Source: an uncultured Alphaproteobacteria bacterium (GTDB lineage: Bacteria > Pseudomonadota > Alphaproteobacteria > Rhodobacterales > Rhodobacteraceae). Taken from it: a DNA stretch of 40,240 nt. The stretch's first letter is position 1. Each line of letters starts with the position of its first letter. A program made the translations under genes and the position numbers. The notes beneath the pieces are model-generated. The model had not been told where the DNA came from, made no database searches, and worked only from the letters and a program-made list of their open reading frames with translations. This document shows positions 30,133-38,547 of the stretch, piece after piece. The stretch spans positions 1 through 40,240 of the forward strand of contig CACELY010000009.1 in NCBI GenBank assembly GCA_902560505.1, given 5' to 3'.

Positions 30133-30552
30133 TTACCTATTTGACTTAGCAACTCTAATCAGTCTTTGCAGCACTGACTTTGCCACTCGAGACAATTCCA
30201 CTTCTTCAATGTTGCCCAAATTATCGAAATTATTACCCACTACTATTAATCCCAACATCCCCATATTACCGTGTGGTGTACATTGATATAAGTAAACTCC
30301 AGGCAAATTAAAAGTAATTGCGTGTCGGACGTTTAAATCCGAATTTTCTGGAAGTGCTTCCATATTTGGTCCCGCAAGAAATTCAACATTATGGCCTTCA
30401 TTCTTTGGCAACCACTCTATAGTGTCACCAACGCCAATATTCGCAACCTCGATGCTATAAGAGTCATCTGCGGTAAACTCTATTTTTACAATATCCGCAA
30501 CTACGACTTGCCATGATAATAAATAAAGAAAAAAAAAAACTAATACTTTCAT
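30133..30552 (-). CDS. Pseudoazurin/plastocyanin-like blue copper protein
   Basis: Signal peptide; EGHNVEFLAG and YLYQCTPHGNMGMLGLIVV give the type-1 Cu ligand set His/Cys/His/Met. Confidence 0.88.
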   Translation of the reverse strand: MKVLVFFFLYLLSWQVVVADIVKIEFTADDSYSIEVANIGVGDTIEWLPKNEGHNVEFLAGPNMEALPENSDLNVRHAITFNLPGVYLYQCTPHGNMGMLGLIVVGNNFDNLGNIEEVELSRVAKSVLQRLIRVAKSNR

Positions 30553-30968
30553 CTTATGTAATAAAGAATGAAGATGAAAATTATAAATATCACGTTAAGT
30601 AAATATAAGAGTACAGAGGCCATATGCAGGTTCTTGAATCCCTTTTCTGAGCCCGGACGACCTTCGAGCATTAAGTCCCGCATCTTATTTATTCTAGGGG
30701 TTAAGAAGTATGTGTTAATCAGAAAACTTATTGCTATAGCTATCCCAAATATCATTCCGGAAACAAAGTCACCTAAAGAAAAGAATAAGAACATAAACAT
30801 AGAAATTAAAAAACAAAAATTAAAAAGGCGAGGAAAAATGTATCTTAAGAATTTCTTTGAATGGTCTTCATCGAGTGTCTTAAAGACTGCAGGCGAAGTA
30901 ACTAACATGAAGGAAGTCATCGTTCCCAGAATAAGAGCGTTTAATAATAATCCTATCTCGACGTACAT
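30549..30968 (-). CDS. DUF4149-like integral membrane protein
   Basis: 139 aa, four hydrophobic segments, 4-bp overlap with the cupredoxin gene; similarity to DUF4149 is tentative. Confidence 0.65.
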   Translation of the reverse strand: MYVEIGLLLNALILGTMTSFMLVTSPAVFKTLDEDHSKKFLRYIFPRLFNFCFLISMFMFLFFSLGDFVSGMIFGIAIAISFLINTYFLTPRINKMRDLMLEGRPGSEKGFKNLHMASVLLYLLNVIFIIFIFILYYIR

Positions 30969-31103
30969 GGCAACTATATAGCGTCATAACCAATTAAATC
31001 AAAGTCAATCATGTTACCCTCTCTTAAAGTTTTAAAAAAAAGCTCTCGATTATTCAAGAGGATTAAACGTTTTTTTTGTGTATGTTTAAATGCTGGCGAT
31101 AAA

Positions 31104-31133
31104 ACTTTTTAGACATTCCTTAACCTAAAAAGT
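31104..31133. repeat. AT-rich inverted repeat (9-bp arms)
   Basis: ACTTTTTAG (31104-31112) and CTAAAAAGT (31125-31133), 12-nt loop. Confidence 0.6.
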
Positions 31134-31195
31134 GCTGATTACCTCGCAGCCTTCGAAAGCTTTTAAGCATCGATATTGTAATATAGAAAATCCTA

Positions 31196-31636
31196 CTATC
31201 TCAAATATTTGAGACATGTATCCAATATCTTTTTTGGTGGCTCTACGATTTTTCGTTTTTCGAGATCCAAAAAGCCACCATTTGATGTTATCTTAACTAC
31301 CAAATGATTTTCTCTGTCATAAATATCTAAAAGCCTCACAATCTTTCTGGTATCATTAGTTATATTGAATCTTAGATTAATCATCACCTCTTCGCCTTCA
31401 AAAACCTCTTTTTTGAACTCCATATAGGTATCAAAGACAATTCCACTAATTTTGTATTTACTATAGAGTTTTAAGAGACCCACTTGCTCGCATATCTTCC
31501 AATACGCAAGGTTAGCAACAATAAGATAACCCGCTTCTGATACATGCCCATTTTGGTCTATATGATCACTAGTCAATTTAACAAAAACGCTATTTAAATT
31601 TTTTTCCAAATACGAGTTTCCAAAAGATTGAGGCAA
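31196..31636 (-). CDS. Hotdog-fold thioesterase-like protein
   Basis: VKLTSDHIDQNGHVSEAGYLIVANLAYWKICEQVGL; EVMINLRFNITNDTRKIVRLL. Confidence 0.78.
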   Translation of the reverse strand: MPQSFGNSYLEKNLNSVFVKLTSDHIDQNGHVSEAGYLIVANLAYWKICEQVGLLKLYSKYKISGIVFDTYMEFKKEVFEGEEVMINLRFNITNDTRKIVRLLDIYDRENHLVVKITSNGGFLDLEKRKIVEPPKKILDTCLKYLR

Positions 31637-31761
31637 AAAAATATTCTCATATAGCCAGATAGTTCTTTTTTAGGACTATTGCAACAAATAATGCATTAGG
31701 TAGGACTTCTAACCAATCGATCTCATCATGAAAAGCTTTAGCTACCATCTTTGAGTTTTTT

Positions 31762-31959
31762 TCAAGAAGGATTTGTCAGAAAAGCGATCAAACCAAACAC
31801 TCCTAAAAAAATTATTGCCCATATTAACAATTGCATAATGAACCTCTGAGGACTTTGCCTTGCAATATAAACAATACCCCCCGAAAGCATCAGGAGTAAT
31901 AGAATATAAAAAACAATACTGGGGTAATCACTGTACAAATTTTGATATCCTTTTAACAA
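31762..31959 (-). CDS. Small membrane protein resembling the TM leader of alphaproteobacterial retropepsin-like (TIGR02281) proteases
   Basis: 65 aa: two TM segments around RQSPQRFIMQLLIWAIIFLGVFGLIAFL; no protease domain follows. Confidence 0.5.
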   Translation of the reverse strand: MLKGYQNLYSDYPSIVFYILLLLMLSGGIVYIARQSPQRFIMQLLIWAIIFLGVFGLIAFLTNPS

Positions 31960-31964
31960 CTTTT

Positions 31965-32498
31965 TTAAGTTTTTAAATCTCTCATCTTTTTAATAAATAG
32001 TTTCTTACCTATAGAGATATTTTTTACCCAGTCAGTATTTGCATGTCCATCAGCGTTATCAGAAATATACTTGAAACATCGAAACTTTATGTCATTCAAA
32101 TAACAAATTTTTGCGATAGCGTATGCTTCCATATCGACGAGATCTGTTTTCAATTTAGGTGTAGAAGTAACAAAAGAATCTCCTGTTCCACAGCTATACC
32201 CACCAGTTCCAAACTCTATTTCTTGAATGTCATCAAACGGGGTCTGACCAATTTTAAAACCTAGGGGTGAAGCATCCATATCTCTTTGAAAGAATTTAGT
32301 AACTTCTACCAATCCCTTCAATTTTTTATTTAAACTGCCAGCGGTACCGTAGTTGATTATTTGAGTTGGAGAATAGGTTTTAATTATTTCTAAAGTTTTG
32401 ATCACAGCATTAATTTTTCCAACTCCAGTATAGTGAATTTGGAAGCTCGGTAGGTCTTTCGAACTGAGTTCTTCTTCGACAGCAACGAGTATTAAAAC
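31965..32498 (-). CDS. MTA/SAH nucleosidase-like phosphorylase superfamily protein
   Basis: INYGTAGSLNKKLKGLVEVTKFFQRDMD, TSTPKLKTDLVDMEAYAIAKIC, YISDNAD; probable start at internal Met (MVLILVAVEEEL). Confidence 0.85.
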   Translation of the reverse strand, partial: VLILVAVEEELSSKDLPSFQIHYTGVGKINAVIKTLEIIKTYSPTQIINYGTAGSLNKKLKGLVEVTKFFQRDMDASPLGFKIGQTPFDDIQEIEFGTGGYSCGTGDSFVTSTPKLKTDLVDMEAYAIAKICYLNDIKFRCFKYISDNADGHANTDWVKNISIGKKLFIKKMRDLKT

Positions 32499-32754
32499 CA
32501 TATTATTTTTATGTTTCTTTAAAAATTGCAAAAGATCTCGCGCAATTCTTACAAAGTCGAACTATAGACAATTCAGAGTTCTCTTTTGAATTTAAACTAC
32601 TTTTAATTTCCAAGACTCCTAAAAACTCCCTAATGATTTTTGAACAAAACACTTATCAAATAAAAATAATAAAAGACAAAGTTTCTTGGTTTTTTCGCTT
32701 CATGAAAGCACATTCCATCTTTAAAAAATATTCTTTTCCTCTATTACCTAGAAT

Positions 32755-34038
32755 TTAGGTTACAACTTTATATAAATTGATCTTATCCTTTCTACCTCTT
32801 ATAGGATAATTTTTAATTTCTTCCGCATTTATTGCCTCATTAAGTCGATTTTTAAGTGTATCAGTTATTAATAAGCTGCACTGTAAATCTTTACAAACGT
32901 CACAAACACGGTTGGCTACATTTACAACGTCACCTATAACCGTAAATTCTTTCCTGTCCTCATTACCAATATTTCCTACAACACAGGTTCCATACGAAAT
33001 TCCTATTCGATGAGTAATTGTTGGCTGATTATTATCTTTTCGTTCTTTAGTCCATTGCCTCATCGCGATTTGCATTTCCCTCGCACAATTAAAAGCATTT
33101 TGTGCATCATTTCCCTGACTTACAGGTGTTCCAAAAGTCGCCATAACTGAGTCACCAATAAATTTATCTACTGTTCCGGAGTTTTTAAAGATTGGACGTA
33201 TCATTCGATCTTGATAATCAGAGAGTAATTCGATTATCTCTTTAGAAGATAAAGTTTCTGATAATTCAGTGAAGCCGTCAATGTCCGTAAACAATACTGC
33301 TACAGCCTGAGAATTATTTTCATTTTCCTTAATCTCTAGATCTGCTTCTTGAATTTTTTCGCGTATGTTCGGGGAAAAATATCTACTAAATTGAGCGGTA
33401 CTTTTTTCAAATTTTACAGCATCGTTCATAAGTTTATCTACTAAAAGAACTATGGCGTAACACACGATGCTGATTATTATCCAGATATTTATCCAATTAG
33501 TTAAGAGGGTTATGTTAATTGCGTTTGCATCCTCTAATATTGTTTGCCAGTTATCTGTAAGATAAGTCTTATCATCTGCCAACACTTCATAGAGATTGTA
33601 GGCTGCCAAAATTGAAAAAAGTGTGATTGCTATTAAAATTATTGACTGTCTCAGAAAGAGAATAGAGCTAACGACAAATACAATTGGTAAAAGAAATAAA
33701 CTGTCAACACTTCTCCCTAAACCTAGATTAGAAGGATTAAAGAAGGAATTATCTAGTTCAAACAGATAATCTAAGATGAAATAATAGGTTGGTAACATAA
33801 ATAATACAATTATGGAAAAATACTTATAAGTAACATCGTTTAATTTTTGCAAAAAGAGAGCAAAAACCAAAACCCAAATTAAATTTAACAACATAGTGCC
33901 CTGATTGATAATTTGGAAATTACTTGGCGGTATTACTATTGCTAGGATTAGATTAAGTAAACAAATTACTAGGTAAATAATCAAAAGAATTTTAAAGCCT
34001 GCAACTCTCCTAGTAAGCTCATGATTGACAGTTCTCAC
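32755..34038 (-). CDS. Class III adenylate/guanylate cyclase with N-terminal membrane domain
   Basis: AVLFTDIDGFTELSETLS, VDKFIGDSVMATFGTP, GISYGTCVVGNIGNEDRKEFTVIGDVVNVANRVC; several TM segments before the catalytic domain. Confidence 0.93.
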   Translation of the reverse strand: MRTVNHELTRRVAGFKILLIIYLVICLLNLILAIVIPPSNFQIINQGTMLLNLIWVLVFALFLQKLNDVTYKYFSIIVLFMLPTYYFILDYLFELDNSFFNPSNLGLGRSVDSLFLLPIVFVVSSILFLRQSIILIAITLFSILAAYNLYEVLADDKTYLTDNWQTILEDANAINITLLTNWINIWIIISIVCYAIVLLVDKLMNDAVKFEKSTAQFSRYFSPNIREKIQEADLEIKENENNSQAVAVLFTDIDGFTELSETLSSKEIIELLSDYQDRMIRPIFKNSGTVDKFIGDSVMATFGTPVSQGNDAQNAFNCAREMQIAMRQWTKERKDNNQPTITHRIGISYGTCVVGNIGNEDRKEFTVIGDVVNVANRVCDVCKDLQCSLLITDTLKNRLNEAINAEEIKNYPIRGRKDKINLYKVVT

Positions 34039-34218
34039 AATATTTTCCTATTTGGCAAGTTTAATCCTCAAGCAAATCACGCTTAAATAATCTCACAACA
34101 CTTTTACATTGTCCAGTTTGAGAAAAGATAAAAAACCGCTTGAGTTTTTATGATTTGCCTAAATATGAAGAGTATGTTTGTAATAATATAAGAGTACTGT
34201 AAATCGAATTTTTACTCT

Positions 34219-34368
34219 CTAAAAAAAGTTTATTCGTCGGCTATATCCGTTTTTTTTCTTACGCATTTCTTTTGCTATAAGAGTTAAGACAATTCCAGCG
34301 CTCAAAGCACTAAGTAGCGAAAGCTTTAATATTTTAAACTTTATAAAAGTGTGCAACAATCCTGACAT
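34219..34368 (-). CDS. Possible small basic membrane protein (49 aa)
   Basis: MSGLLHTFIKFKILKLSLLSALSAGIVLTLIAKEMRKKKNGYSRRINFF*; no SD seen. Confidence 0.3.
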   Translation of the reverse strand: MSGLLHTFIKFKILKLSLLSALSAGIVLTLIAKEMRKKKNGYSRRINFF

Positions 34369-34495
34369 ATAGACTGAAAAAATACTAATTCAATTGTTAT
34401 CTTCTATTTTATTTTAAAGTTCACCATAACTGAATAAACCTACTGCGATAATTCGTCTCTGTACGATATTATTTATAAAACTACTTCGTGTCTTT

Positions 34496-34512
34496 AGTAG
34501 GAAACTCCTACT
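34496..34512. repeat. Perfect hairpin AGTAGGA-AAC-TCCTACT
   Basis: 7-bp arms, 3-nt loop, in a 720-bp intergenic region. Confidence 0.7.
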
Positions 34513-34523
34513 GTCATCGGAAG

Positions 34524-34565
34524 GGTTTGTTGGTTAGTGACATTTCCAGCCATTACCAACAAACC
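34524..34565. repeat. Inverted repeat GGTTTGTTGGT ... ACCAACAAACC
   Basis: 11-bp perfect arms (34524-34534 / 34555-34565), 20-nt loop. Confidence 0.75.
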
Positions 34566-34666
34566 TTGCCTACATAGGGTGTAAAGTTATGAATTAGTTA
34601 TATTCTTTCCATAGTAGAAAAAGCAATCTTATACCACCTTCGCAATAGAAATCTAAGTTTTTGCAA

Positions 34667-34680
34667 CACCCTAACGGGTG
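34667..34680. repeat. Hairpin CACCC-TAAC-GGGTG, with alternative upstream partner AGGGTGT (34576-34582)
   Basis: 5-bp stem with tetraloop; ACACCCT at 34666-34672 is also fully complementary to AGGGTGT at 34576-34582. Confidence 0.5.
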
Positions 34681-34759
34681 CGAAATAGATTATCGTTAAG
34701 TTACTTACACTCGAAAAAAACTTTTTCCGATTTTTCTCAAGTCCAAATGAAAAAGTAAT

Positions 34760-35566
34760 TTAGTCTCTTCCATAGATGTTTATAAGGTGCGACGCCCAGT
34801 TAATCACTGAAGGATTATCATGAGCGTTCAAAATGAATTCCTGACCAATACCCACACAATCTACTAAACAATTTTTTCTATCTTTCCATTTCAATCTATT
34901 ACGAAATAGATTTTTTGTATCTGAAAAGTACTCTTGAGGAAACCTCCATCTCGATCGAGTTTTACCCTTTTCGGTTAATATCAGCTCTTTGGCAGTTTTT
35001 TTAAATCTACCATGCCCTTTTAGATCTCGAACCCTATCGGAGAAAGTTAAATTTTTTGAAGCTACATAAATAGTATTATTTTTATATTGCGTTACATCCT
35101 TTGTGCCATGAGGATGTGAAAGCCCATCGTTTGATAAAAAATTTAATATCTCATTGTTTCCTTTTATTATCTTTTCAACTTGCAACCACCCAAAAAGATG
35201 ATGCAGATCAGGGCCTCTCTGATGATAATTCTTAAACCAACCAAAAAATAAAAAGAGATCTCCCCTCTCTATCCCGCAATTATCTAATTCCCCTTGTGCT
35301 CCACCTGCTTGCCCAAAAATACCTTTTTTTTCTAAAAACAGTGGATCAAAGTGACAAAAATCATTATTGGAAATCGATTTAGCACCAATTATATTCAAAA
35401 TATCTTGTCCAGCCAAATCATTGAAACGTACATCTTTATATCTGAATGGCGACTGTTTCTTTTGGGGTATAGGAACAGAGAAAATTTCTCCAGTTTCAAA
35501 GATAGGGGAAGCACTTCCTCCAGCGGTTGAGTCAAATCCTTTTCTGCTAATTACCAAGTTTTTCAT
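34760..35566 (-). CDS. Nmad3-like (nucleotide modification associated domain 3) protein
   Basis: 268 aa; MKNLVISRKGFDSTAGGSASPIFETGEIFSVPIP, HFDPLFLEKKGIFGQAGGAQGELDNCGIERGDLFLFFGWF, HHLFGWLQV, HPHG; matches remembered Nmad3 signatures. Confidence 0.75.
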   Translation of the reverse strand: MKNLVISRKGFDSTAGGSASPIFETGEIFSVPIPQKKQSPFRYKDVRFNDLAGQDILNIIGAKSISNNDFCHFDPLFLEKKGIFGQAGGAQGELDNCGIERGDLFLFFGWFKNYHQRGPDLHHLFGWLQVEKIIKGNNEILNFLSNDGLSHPHGTKDVTQYKNNTIYVASKNLTFSDRVRDLKGHGRFKKTAKELILTEKGKTRSRWRFPQEYFSDTKNLFRNRLKWKDRKNCLVDCVGIGQEFILNAHDNPSVINWASHLINIYGRD

Positions 35567-35587
35567 ATCAAAAATTTAAAAAGGTTT

Positions 35588-36280
35588 TTAAATAGCATTC
35601 CCAGTTTTTTTGCTCCTTAAAACTTTTTGATAACGACCCAATATTATTTCCACCACTAAGTCTGAACACATTACTTCAAAATGGGTATGAGGAACTTCTA
35701 TCAACTCCATATCTTTTCTAGATTTCATACTCTTGATAGTACATACTCCATCGTTTTTACCTCCGTGATAAGGCACATTTCCTTTTGTACTAACTATCTG
35801 AGTCCAATCAACTGTCAATTTTATATTCTGAGACTCCTTAATTGGAATAGACCTCCGACCCACATCTCGAAACAATTGATATGTTGGAACAAAAAACCGT
35901 GCCCAATCTGCAGTCCAACTCCCTGCAAAAGGAGTGCTAATACTTACTGCACCTGCGACTTCTACATGCTTTGTTAAATGTAGAGCATATAGACCTCCCA
36001 AACTATGTCCTATCATAAAATATGGCCCTTTTACTTTGAGAATTTCATTTGAAAGCATCGCTAAATTATCTTTAAATTTATGCGACGTATCGTACTCAAC
36101 TACCAACTCGTTTTTAAACCGAGTCAATGACCTTAAGTATTGGAATGATAGTCCAGATTGGTTCGCCCCATGGACCCAAATAACCGTGAGTTCATCAGAA
36201 CCGGCCTCATCAATTCCAACTTTAAGGGGGATTAACCACTTTTTAATTAAATTCATCATTCTTAATTGTACCAGAAACAT
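35588..36280 (-). CDS. Alpha/beta hydrolase fold protein
   Basis: VIWVHGANQSGLSF; GHSLGG nucleophile elbow; VPHTHFEVM near the C terminus. Confidence 0.8.
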   Translation of the reverse strand: MFLVQLRMMNLIKKWLIPLKVGIDEAGSDELTVIWVHGANQSGLSFQYLRSLTRFKNELVVEYDTSHKFKDNLAMLSNEILKVKGPYFMIGHSLGGLYALHLTKHVEVAGAVSISTPFAGSWTADWARFFVPTYQLFRDVGRRSIPIKESQNIKLTVDWTQIVSTKGNVPYHGGKNDGVCTIKSMKSRKDMELIEVPHTHFEVMCSDLVVEIILGRYQKVLRSKKTGNAI

Positions 36281-36455
36281 ATACCCGCAGAAATATCGGA
36301 AAACGCTTTATCTTGATTTTTATAATATTTCTACTCAATTATTACTTCTAAAAACCATGCAGCCACTTTTAAACTGTGAAACATTGAGTAATATTGGACA
36401 ATACCCCATATTTTTATTTAACATCTTGTCTTCTAATAGAATATGGAGTTTTTAC

Positions 36456-36917
36456 TTGAGGATCATAACATTTGTAATTAGCTTCTTAACAGCACTATTG
36501 TTGTTGAGTTCTTTAGCCAAAGCGCAGACTGAAAAATTGGATAATCTTGCTGCATGTGCCGGAGTAGTAATAGGGAACGGTGCTGTAGATTTTTATTTAG
36601 GCGATGAGCAATCATTTGATGTTGCAGCAAATATTGCATATTCAGCATATCTTTCAGAAGTCTTTTCTGGAGGATATCAGCAAAATGATCTACAGGTAGC
36701 AGACCAAATACTTGGAGGAAACGTGGATAAGGTAATTAACGCCCATAATAGTGAAAATTTTACTGCGGATGTATATGAAGAAGTTGTTGCTTGTTACAGA
36801 GCACTTGCAAAACAATTAATGGAAGAGGCAGAAACTATAATCAATAACCAAAGCAAATGGAACGAATTGAAGAATACTTCTATTGAAACTTTAAAGAGAA
36901 TGCTGCGCGCAGGATAA
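36456..36917 (+). CDS. Hypothetical secreted protein (~153 aa)
   Basis: Likely TTG start at 36456 after GGAG; signal peptide RIITFVISFLTALLLLSSLAKA-QTEKL. The listed ORF 35934..36917 extends into antisense of the hydrolase. Confidence 0.65.
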   Translation: MRIITFVISFLTALLLLSSLAKAQTEKLDNLAACAGVVIGNGAVDFYLGDEQSFDVAANIAYSAYLSEVFSGGYQQNDLQVADQILGGNVDKVINAHNSENFTADVYEEVVACYRALAKQLMEEAETIINNQSKWNELKNTSIETLKRMLRAG

Positions 36918-37044
36918 CTTGATTTTATCTTGTAAATTCCATCCAATTTCCTCCAGGAACATGAAGAAATTACAGAACTAAATTTTAGGTTTAACTGATT
37001 ACTTGCTAATGTTAAACATTGCTTCAAATGATAATGTTTATTAG

Positions 37045-37473
37045 ATGAGATTTTTATGTTTTCTAATTCTTATTTTTTCTACAGATCTTTTTGCCGGTGA
37101 AAGAGAAATACCAGTTGGAACATTCCGTGGCGATAGTTTTTCATTAGAAAAAAATGGCGTATTAATATTCTCAAATAAAGACCTTCATTTTAATAAATCC
37201 ACTTTACAGATCACAAAAGTTTCAAGTCATATTTATGATTTTACTGTTGCCATTTATTTGCAATATACACCTGACTCAAAAGCTTTAACTGACACTAGGA
37301 TTGATCGATATAAAGTAATATGGAAAAATGAAACCATGGGAGTACTTATTAACCAACGGGAACAATACGATAACGAGCTCTCTGAATTTCTTTTATTACC
37401 CAACAACTTCACAATCAAAAGTCTAGTGTCCACTAGTGGTATTATTGAAACTCAAACATATAAAATTGATTAA
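37045..37473 (+). CDS. Hypothetical secreted protein (142 aa)
   Basis: Signal peptide MRFLCFLILIFSTDLFAG; coding-like composition. Confidence 0.65.
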   Translation: MRFLCFLILIFSTDLFAGEREIPVGTFRGDSFSLEKNGVLIFSNKDLHFNKSTLQITKVSSHIYDFTVAIYLQYTPDSKALTDTRIDRYKVIWKNETMGVLINQREQYDNELSEFLLLPNNFTIKSLVSTSGIIETQTYKID

Positions 37474-37667
37474 AAAATAAGTACTGATTTTTATATGCCG
37501 TTTTTTCACTATTATAAAGAAATTCAATGCCTTTATTCGTGTAATTTGCTCATCATTCCTTAAATGCTTCAAATGCTGTGTAATAAGTATATTCGCGCTT
37601 ATTTTGACAAAAAATATAAGATTTCGTCCATATTGCTCGGTAAAAACATTCTTGTTTGCTTGCCAGC

Positions 37668-37689
37668 ACTCGTTTGTATACCAACGAGT
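37668..37689. repeat. Inverted repeat ACTCGTT ... AACGAGT
   Basis: 7-bp perfect arms (37668-37674 / 37683-37689), 8-nt loop. Confidence 0.5.
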
Positions 37690-37855
37690 CAGTTCTACAC
37701 GTGACTGTGAAATTCAGATAAATATTAAATCGTTTTGTTAAATCAGCAGTTGATAAATCGCGACTCAAAACTGCTCGACAGGTATGGAATTAGTTTAACA
37801 GTGGCATTTGCATGGTCTAAATGCGTAGAGGAGTCCGCTCATGCACTATTCCATT

Positions 37856-38163
37856 TTTCTATAACTTATCGCCGTCCACCTTTTAGTGTTTCAAAGTATT
37901 TCCAATATCAATTCTTTCTTTATGAAACAATTACCGCGTAGAGAGCAAAAGGAAAGACCTTTGACCAAATCGCCGGGTGGTTAAATAGGAAAGGATACCT
38001 ATCTGTTCGTGAAAAGAAACTCAAAGGTAATCATGTTCATTTAATCGTAAAGAAGAAGAGACTCAAAGATGAGAAGTTAGAAAGAGAGTATCCAGAGGTA
38101 TGGTCTGACTTTAGTTTGGGGGTAGTTGATTAGACTTTGGTAAATATGTTCGAGGTATTATAG
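37856..38163 (+). pseudogene. Decayed recombinase-like gene with two in-frame stops
   Basis: One frame reads FSITYRRPPFSVSKYFQYQFFLYETITA*RAKGKTFDQIAGWLNRKGYLSVREKKLKGNHVHLIVKKKRLKDEKLEREYPEVWSDFSLGVVD*TLVNMFEVL*; stops at 37939-37941 and 38131-38133. KTFDQIAxWLNxKGYLSVR...HV is recombinase-domain-like. Confidence 0.75.
38071..38163 (+). repeat. Direct repeat, copy 1 (3' end of recombinase-like pseudogene)
   Basis: 93 bp; hand alignment to 39113-39205 gives about 72 of 93 identical positions, no gaps. Confidence 0.8.
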
Positions 38164-38379
38164 ATTATAGAGTCTATTTAGAAATTAGTAAGCAGGTGTT
38201 TTTGGGAATGGACAAATAAGGAAATGATTTGATCTCGTTCCCTATAAGTCCCCTCCCTGTTATACTTTACTTACGACATAAATCACAAGAATGATAATTC
38301 AGAACCACATTTTTAGGTGTCAAAAAAACTTTTGGAACAGATATTGCTACTATCTTATTTTCATATTTTCCTCATAAAT

Positions 38380-38420
38380 GGAGAACCCATATTAAAATAG
38401 ATTGGGTTCTCCCTTTTTTT
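38380..38420 (+). terminator. Intrinsic terminator (orphan)
   Basis: GGAGAACCCA (38380-38389) / TGGGTTCTCC (38403-38412), 10-bp perfect stem followed by C + T7 (38414-38420) on the plus strand. Confidence 0.8.
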
Positions 38421-38538
38421 ATCCAAATAGCAAATTAATGAGAAACATAGTTGGTGGAGTTTCCAACATACCTAAAAGGTATCCAACAATCATTAATGCC
38501 CACGCAAATAAAAAGATAAGAGTTAAAGTTTTAGTCAT
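38419..38538 (-). CDS. Small membrane protein (39 aa), not in ORF track
   Basis: MTKTLTLIFLFAWALMIVGYLLGMLETPPTMFLINLLFG*; no clear SD. Confidence 0.45.
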   Translation of the reverse strand: MTKTLTLIFLFAWALMIVGYLLGMLETPPTMFLINLLFG

Positions 38539-38547
38539 CAGTAATTT

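Noticed and set aside
30568-30981. 137-aa plus-strand ORF
   Set aside because: Fully antisense to the membrane protein 30549..30968, whose hydrophobic pattern and coupling to the cupredoxin gene are more convincing.
31647-31748. 33-aa minus-strand ORF MVAKAFHDEIDWLEVLPNALFVAIVLKKNYLAI
   Set aside because: Too short and without motif; only the gap between two genes supports it.
32633-32758. 41-aa plus-strand ORF between nucleosidase and cyclase genes
   Set aside because: No SD, overlaps the cyclase stop codon, basic/aromatic composition expected of AT-rich noncoding sequence.
37553-37768. 71-aa minus-strand ORF
   Set aside because: Cys/Tyr-rich composition typical of noncoding frames; no SD or signal; overlaps the degraded region.
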